Assembly: GCA_030065815.1 (NCBI GenBank)
Contig: JASJCU010000016.1
Coordinates: forward strand, 1 to 39,294
DNA: 39,294 nt
Source of the DNA: Gammaproteobacteria bacterium
Lineage (GTDB): Bacteria > Pseudomonadota > Gammaproteobacteria > Chromatiales > Chromatiaceae
Reading direction: 5' to 3'
The notes under the pieces were generated by a model, which was not told the origin of the DNA, ran no database searches, and saw only the letters and a program-made list of their open reading frames with translations. Position numbers and translations under genes: made by a program. Below, in pieces: positions 35,345-39,294 of this stretch. How positions within the stretch are numbered: position 1 is the stretch's first letter; the number at the start of each line of letters is the position of its first letter.

Positions 35345-36322
35345 TCAGTACCTGAGCAGCACCGAACCCCAGGTAAACCCACCCCCGAAGGCCTCGAGCA
35401 ACAGCACCTCGCCGCGCCGGATTCGACCGTCTCTGACCGCGACATCGAGCGCCAGCGGCACCGATGCGGCCGACGTGTTGCCGTGCTGATCGACGGTGAC
35501 GACGACCTTGTCCATCGCCATGTTGAGCTTGCGCGCGGTCGCATTGATGATGCGGATGTTGGCCTGATGAGGCACCAGCCAGTCGACATCGGACTTCTTC
35601 ATGTCGTTGGCCTGGAGCGTTTCGTCGACGATCCGGCCGAGCGTGTTCACCGCCATCTTGAACACTTCATTGCCCTTCATGTGGGTGTACCTTGGATCAC
35701 CTTCGGCATCGTCGACGTCGAAGCCGCGTGACACACCGCCCGGCACATGCAGCAGGTTCTCGTAGGCACCGTCGGCATGCAGGTGGGTCGACAGGATGCC
35801 AGGCTCGTCGGCCGCCTCGAGCACCACGGCGCCGGCGCCGTCGCCGAACAGCACACAGGTGCCGCGATCGCTCCAATCGATGATGCGGGAAAAGGTCTCG
35901 GCGCCGACCACCAGCGCACAGCTGGCCGAGCCGGTGCGGATGAACTTCTCGGCGACGCCGAGGGCATAGACGAACCCGGTGCACACCGCCTGCACGTCGA
36001 ACGCTGCGCAGCCATGGATGTCGAGGCGCTGTTGCAGCAGGCAGGCGGTGCTTGGAAAGATCTTGTCCGCGGTCGTCGTTGCCAGCACGATCAGGTCGAC
36101 GTCGTCGACCTGCCGCCCTGCCGCCTCGATGGCGCGCCGTGCGGCCTGCTCGGCGAGATCGCAGGTAGTCTGGCCCTCGCCGGCGACATGGCGCTTGACG
36201 ATGCCGGTACGCTCACGGATCCACTGATCCGTGGTGTCGACCATCGCTTCGAGATCCTTGTTGGTGAGCACCTTTTCCGGCAGATAACTCCCGGTGCCGG
36301 CGATGCGGGCAAAGGTGTTCAT
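35345..36322 (-). CDS. fabH: Beta-ketoacyl-ACP synthase III
   Basis: It starts fatty-acid synthesis by condensing acetyl-CoA with malonyl-ACP. The 325-residue product has the nucleophile Cys114 in [11 protein letters not shown], His in [10 protein letters not shown], and Asn in [13 protein letters not shown], the KAS III Cys-His-Asn triad. The ATG at 36322 overlaps the plsX stop as ATGA. Confidence 0.97.
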   Translation of the reverse strand: MNTFARIAGTGSYLPEKVLTNKDLEAMVDTTDQWIRERTGIVKRHVAGEGQTTCDLAEQAARRAIEAAGRQVDDVDLIVLATTTADKIFPSTACLLQQRLDIHGCAAFDVQAVCTGFVYALGVAEKFIRTGSASCALVVGAETFSRIIDWSDRGTCVLFGDGAGAVVLEAADEPGILSTHLHADGAYENLLHVPGGVSRGFDVDDAEGDPRYTHMKGNEVFKMAVNTLGRIVDETLQANDMKKSDVDWLVPHQANIRIINATARKLNMAMDKVVVTVDQHGNTSAASVPLALDVAVRDGRIRRGEVLLLEAFGGGFTWGSVLLRY

Positions 36323-37344
36323 GCGTTGACGGACAAATCCAGCTTGTTCCCGACCTGTTGTTCGATGCGGCCGGCGATGTCCGCAATTACCTCTTTCTTC
36401 GCAATCGCGATGGCGTGTTCGTAGGCCAAGGCATCGGCGCCGCCATGGCTCTTGACGACGATCCCGCGCAGCCCGAGCAGGCTGGCACCGTTGTAACGAC
36501 GGGGATCGATACGTCGCCGCAAGGCGCGCAGAACCGGTAGCGCGATCAGGCCGGAAAGCTTGGTGAGAAAATTGCGCTTGAACTCGACCGTCATGAAATG
36601 GCGGATCAGCTTCGCGATACCCTCGGAATTCTTCAGCGCCACGTTGCCGACGAAACCATCGGTTACGACGATATCCAGGTCGTCCTTGAGGTAGATATCA
36701 TCGCCCTCGGCGTATCCGACATAGTTGAGATGGCTGCGGTTCAGGAGTTCATGCGCCTCCTTGACCTGCTCGTTTCCCTTGATCTCCTCCTGGCCGATGT
36801 TCAGCAGCGCCACGGTCGGGCGGTCGATGTGGTCGACTGCAGAGACCAGTTCCGAGCCCATGACCGCGAATTGGTACAGGTGCTCGGCATCGCAATCCAC
36901 GTTGGCGCCGAGGTCGAGCACCCAGGTGCGGCCGTTGATCGCCGGCAGCGATGTGATGATGGCCGGGCGACTGACGTTCGGCAGTGTCTTCAGCACGAAT
37001 CGTGCGGTCGCCATCAACGCGCCAGTGTTGCCGGCGCTGACGCACGCAGCGGCCTCGCGCTCTTTGACCAGGTCGATCGCAACGCGCATCGACGAGTCTT
37101 TCTTGCCACGCAGCGCCCGCGACGGCAGTTCGTCCATCGCCACTTCTTGCGAGGCATGGCGAATGCCGAGGCGATCCGGCAGCTCCCCGTTCGGCAGCTG
37201 CGCACGGATCGCGTCTTCGTGCCCGACAAGAATCAGGCGGCAGTCGTGATCGCGCTGCAGGAAGCGCAAGGCGGCGGGCACCACGACGCCCGGACCGTGG
37301 TCGCCGCCCATGGCATCCAGCGCAATCGTGATCGGCTGCGTCAC
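36319..37344 (-). CDS. plsX: Phosphate acyltransferase PlsX
   Basis: It converts acyl-ACP to acyl-phosphate, feeding PlsY for phosphatidic-acid synthesis. The 341-residue product has the [11 protein letters not shown] start, [16 protein letters not shown], and [17 protein letters not shown]. The start is GTG at 37344 ([18 protein letters not shown]); the frame is open for 40 more codons upstream but those overlap rpmF antisense-style and are not PlsX-like. Placed between rpmF and fabH, the common gammaproteobacterial order. Confidence 0.95.
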   Translation of the reverse strand: MTQPITIALDAMGGDHGPGVVVPAALRFLQRDHDCRLILVGHEDAIRAQLPNGELPDRLGIRHASQEVAMDELPSRALRGKKDSSMRVAIDLVKEREAAACVSAGNTGALMATARFVLKTLPNVSRPAIITSLPAINGRTWVLDLGANVDCDAEHLYQFAVMGSELVSAVDHIDRPTVALLNIGQEEIKGNEQVKEAHELLNRSHLNYVGYAEGDDIYLKDDLDIVVTDGFVGNVALKNSEGIAKLIRHFMTVEFKRNFLTKLSGLIALPVLRALRRRIDPRRYNGASLLGLRGIVVKSHGGADALAYEHAIAIAKKEVIADIAGRIEQQVGNKLDLSVNA

Positions 37345-37393
37345 GCGTTGTCTGTCAGTCGGAAACGAAAGGCACGTCGGCGACGTGCCGGCG

Positions 37394-37564
37394 CTACTTG
37401 TCGACGACTTTGCGGCCGCGATAGAAACCGTCCGGGCTGACGTGGTGACGCAGGTGCGTCTCACCCGACGTCGGATCGATCGACAACGCCTCGGGTTTCA
37501 GGGAATCGTGCGCACGGCGCATGCCGCGCTTGGACGGGGTTTTCCGGTTCTGTTGGACGGCCAT
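37394..37564 (-). CDS. rpmF: 50S ribosomal protein L32
   Basis: A 56-residue ribosomal protein beginning [20 protein letters not shown] and ending YRGRKVVDK. It has no cysteines, so it is the zinc-free form. GGAG lies eight bases before the ATG. It lies between yceD and plsX, its usual place. Confidence 0.97.
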   Translation of the reverse strand: MAVQQNRKTPSKRGMRRAHDSLKPEALSIDPTSGETHLRHHVSPDGFYRGRKVVDK

Positions 37565-37588
37565 GGTTGTCTCCTCGATAAGACCCGA

Positions 37589-38131
37589 TCAGTCGTGTGA
37601 ATCGGCGTCGCTTTTCAGTTTTGCCAGGGCCGCAAACGGATTTTCCTTCGCATCCGCTGATTTGATGGCATCGTCGGCAATACTGTCGTTCCACGTGTTC
37701 AGTCGCGCGTCGCAGGCTTCCGGCGGATGCATCGGCGCCGGCGGCACGGCGAGGATCAGTTCGTCCTCGATCAGCGAACGGAGTTCCAGGCGATCGTTCT
37801 CGACCAGCAACGGGTCGAGTTCGTCTGGAAGCCGCTCGGCTTCAACCGGGCCGGACACCACGGCCAACCGCGACGACGCATCCACATCGAGATACATCGT
37901 CTGCAGACAGCGCTGGCAGCGCAATGCCAGGCGGGCCTTGACGTCCACAGCGACCACCGGGCGGCGCTCTGCGTCCATGTCGAACGCCAATACAAACGCC
38001 GCTTGGCCTTCCGGAGAAGTCAAAAGCGGCGCTAGTCGCGGCAGGTCTGCCAACGCCACCTCGCCGTCGTAGGCCTTGCCGAGCGCACACAGGCGGACCG
38101 GGTCGGCGAAGTCGGGCAAGAGCGACAACAT
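37589..38131 (-). CDS. yceD: 23S rRNA accumulation protein YceD (DUF177)
   Basis: A 180-residue protein with LRCQRCLQTMYLDVDA near the middle, containing the CxxC of the family, an acidic C-terminal half (LVENDRLELRSLIEDELIL), and the typical ending NPFAALAKLK. YceD is encoded next to rpmF across bacteria and is needed for 23S rRNA accumulation in E. coli and in chloroplasts. The start at 38131 (MLSLLPDFADPVRL) is preferred over an in-frame ATG at 38158 that lies within the candidate promoter. Confidence 0.9.
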   Translation of the reverse strand: MLSLLPDFADPVRLCALGKAYDGEVALADLPRLAPLLTSPEGQAAFVLAFDMDAERRPVVAVDVKARLALRCQRCLQTMYLDVDASSRLAVVSGPVEAERLPDELDPLLVENDRLELRSLIEDELILAVPPAPMHPPEACDARLNTWNDSIADDAIKSADAKENPFAALAKLKSDADSHD

Positions 38132-38140
38132 AAGCGCGCA

Positions 38141-38169
38141 ATGGTATTCAAAAATCACGCCGCGAGCAA
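38141..38169 (-). promoter_or_regulatory. Candidate sigma-70 promoter of yceD-rpmF-plsX-fab
   Basis: On the minus strand TTGCTC (38169-38164) and TACCAT (38146-38141) are separated by 17 bases, a reasonable sigma-70 pattern in the AT-richer gap between the truncated decarboxylase gene and yceD. It would drive yceD and the genes after it with only a very short leader before the ATG at 38131. Confidence 0.45.
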
Positions 38170-38217
38170 CAAAAAATTTATGATTTCCGGGCGCTTACTG
38201 CCGCCGCGGCCCGCGGA

Positions 38218-39177
38218 TCAGCCGCCGACGACCGCCAGCAGCACCCCGGCAGCGACCGCCGAACCGATGACGCCGGCCACGTTCGGGCCCATCGCGTGCA
38301 TCAGCAGGAAATTGTGGTGGTTTGCCTCGAGTCCGACCCGGTTGACGACCCGTGCGGCCATCGGCACCGCAGAGACGCCGGCAGCGCCGATCAGCGGATT
38401 GACCTTGCCGCCGGAGATTCGGTGCATCAGCTTGCCCATCAGCACCCCGGCTGCCGTGCCGACGCAGAATGCCACGGCGCCCAGCGCGAGGATGCCGAGC
38501 GTCTCGACGCTGAGGAACTTGTCGGCCTGCAGCCGGGAACCGACCGCCAGCCCCAACACGATGGTCACGAAGTTGATGATCTCGTTCTGTGCCGCCTTGC
38601 TCAGGCGGTCGACGACGCCCGATTCCCGAAGAAGATTCCCAAACGTCAGCATGCCGATCAACGGCGCCGCCGACGGCAGGAACAGCAGGCACAGCAACAG
38701 CACGGTCAGCGGGAACATGATCTTTTCCAGCTTGCTGACCGGGCGCAGCTGCGACATCTCTACTTGGCGTTCGGCCTGCGAGGTCAGCGCGCGCATGATC
38801 GGCGGCTGAATGATCGGTACCAGCGCCATGTACGAATATGCCGCGACGGCGATCGCGCCCAGCAGGTCCGGCGCGAGCCGGGAAGCCAGGAAGATCGCGG
38901 TCGGGCCATCGGCGCCGCCGATGATCGCGATCGCCGAGGCATCCGCCAGCGTGAAGTCGAACCCGGGAAAAAAGTTCAGCGCCAGCGCGCCGATCAGCGT
39001 GAAGAAGATCCCGAACTGCGCGGCGGCACCGAGCAGCAGTGTCGACGGTTTGGCGATCAGCGCGCTGAAATCGGTGAGCGCGCCGACCCCCATGAAGATC
39101 AACAGCGGCGCGACGCCACTGCTGATCGCGACCTCGTAGAACAGGTTCAGCATGCCCGGCTCGTAGCCAAGGTCGGC
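38218..39177 (-). CDS. Sodium-translocating decarboxylase beta subunit (OadB/GcdB type), 5' truncated
   Basis: The membrane subunit couples decarboxylation of biotin-bound carboxyl to Na+ export. About 320 C-terminal residues are visible: [19 protein letters not shown], the Na+-site region [78 protein letters not shown] and [20 protein letters not shown]. Homologues are about 400 or more residues, so roughly 80-100 N-terminal residues are missing. The frame stays open past 39177, but from there the sequence enters a fold-back repeat and no longer looks like this family. Alpha and gamma subunit genes are not in the window. Confidence 0.92.
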   Translation of the reverse strand, partial: ADLGYEPGMLNLFYEVAISSGVAPLLIFMGVGALTDFSALIAKPSTLLLGAAAQFGIFFTLIGALALNFFPGFDFTLADASAIAIIGGADGPTAIFLASRLAPDLLGAIAVAAYSYMALVPIIQPPIMRALTSQAERQVEMSQLRPVSKLEKIMFPLTVLLLCLLFLPSAAPLIGMLTFGNLLRESGVVDRLSKAAQNEIINFVTIVLGLAVGSRLQADKFLSVETLGILALGAVAFCVGTAAGVLMGKLMHRISGGKVNPLIGAAGVSAVPMAARVVNRVGLEANHHNFLLMHAMGPNVAGVIGSAVAAGVLLAVVGG

Positions 39178-39294
39178 GGCGAGCGCGCGCGCCGCCGCGA
39201 CGCCCGATGCGCTGGCCTGCTTGAGCGCGCCGGCGACCTTGGCTACGAGCCGGGCATGCTGAACCTGTTCTACGAGGTCGCGATCAGCAGTGGC
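39115..39294. repeat. Terminal inverted repeat (perfect 61-base arms, 58-base spacer)
   Basis: Bases 39234-39294 are the exact reverse complement of 39115-39175, which is coding sequence of the decarboxylase beta subunit. A 58-base spacer (39176-39233) separates the arms, and the window stops exactly where the right arm ends. A second copy of an internal coding segment in reverse at a contig end is the usual mark of an assembly or amplification chimera; a real inverted duplication is possible but less likely. Confidence 0.9.

Noticed and set aside
1-39294. CRISPR array, tRNA/rRNA gene, insertion sequence, prophage or defence system
   Set aside because: No regularly spaced direct repeats, no tRNA-like cloverleaf noticed, no transposase, integrase, phage or known defence gene; nearly all sequence is accounted for by housekeeping genes.

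Overview
The window is a GC-rich, densely packed piece of a gammaproteobacterial chromosome. The gene orders are those seen in Pseudomonas and the purple-sulfur-bacteria relatives: rpoE(algU)-mucA-mucB-mucC-mucD, lepA-lepB-rnc-era-recO-pdxJ, and yceD-rpmF-plsX-fabH-fabD-fabG-acpP-fabF-pabC-mltG-tmk-holB-pilZ-tatD. The combination of DUF4845, YgfX, a BarA/GacS-type kinase and a Na+-pump decarboxylase beta subunit suggests a Chromatiales/Ectothiorhodospiraceae-like organism, but that placement is an inference from gene order and protein style. There are no rRNA or tRNA genes, no CRISPR array and no insertion sequence. Both ends cut genes, and the right end folds back on itself as a perfect inverted repeat, so this is probably a whole contig with an artefactual right end.

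Layout. 1-0.9 kb: 3' part of a secreted-type endonuclease/exonuclease/phosphatase protein. 0.9-1.9 kb: the least coding-dense stretch, with a short AT-rich island, a small single-pass membrane protein, and a frameshifted remnant of an exported-protein gene at the tail of the next operon. 1.9-4.3 kb (minus): nagZ-hpt-mtiP, for muropeptide and methylthioinosine/hypoxanthine salvage. 4.35-4.76 kb (plus): an isolated FliL-like secreted protein. 4.7-11.8 kb (minus): cysM, a PolB-exonuclease homologue that has lost its catalytic acids, rlmD, a CYTH phosphatase, and a peptide-type ABC importer (lipoprotein receptor plus two permeases, no ATPase) with an L,D-transpeptidase gene inside it. 11.9-14.3 kb (plus): a BarA/GacS-like hybrid kinase with almost no periplasmic sensor.

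14.3-20.5 kb (minus): pdxJ, recO, era, rnc, DUF4845, lepB, lepA, in a chain of overlapping start/stop codons. 20.5-25.0 kb (minus): the envelope-stress operon rpoE-rseA-rseB-rseC-mucD plus a glutaredoxin-like gene, closed by an intrinsic terminator and preceded by a near-consensus sigma-E promoter. 25.2-27.3 kb: nadB (plus) converging on an orphan ygfX (minus). 27.3-38.1 kb (minus): the fatty-acid / phospholipid / cell-wall / replication cluster from yceD to tatD, with candidate sigma-70 promoters before yceD and before acpP. 38.2 kb to the end: a truncated oadB/gcdB-type gene running into the fold-back.

Functionally the window is mostly housekeeping. The points that stand out are the catalytically dead exonuclease homologue, the ATPase-less importer with its embedded L,D-transpeptidase, the frameshifted remnant, the sigma-E promoter that fixes the rpoE start, and the terminal inverted repeat.
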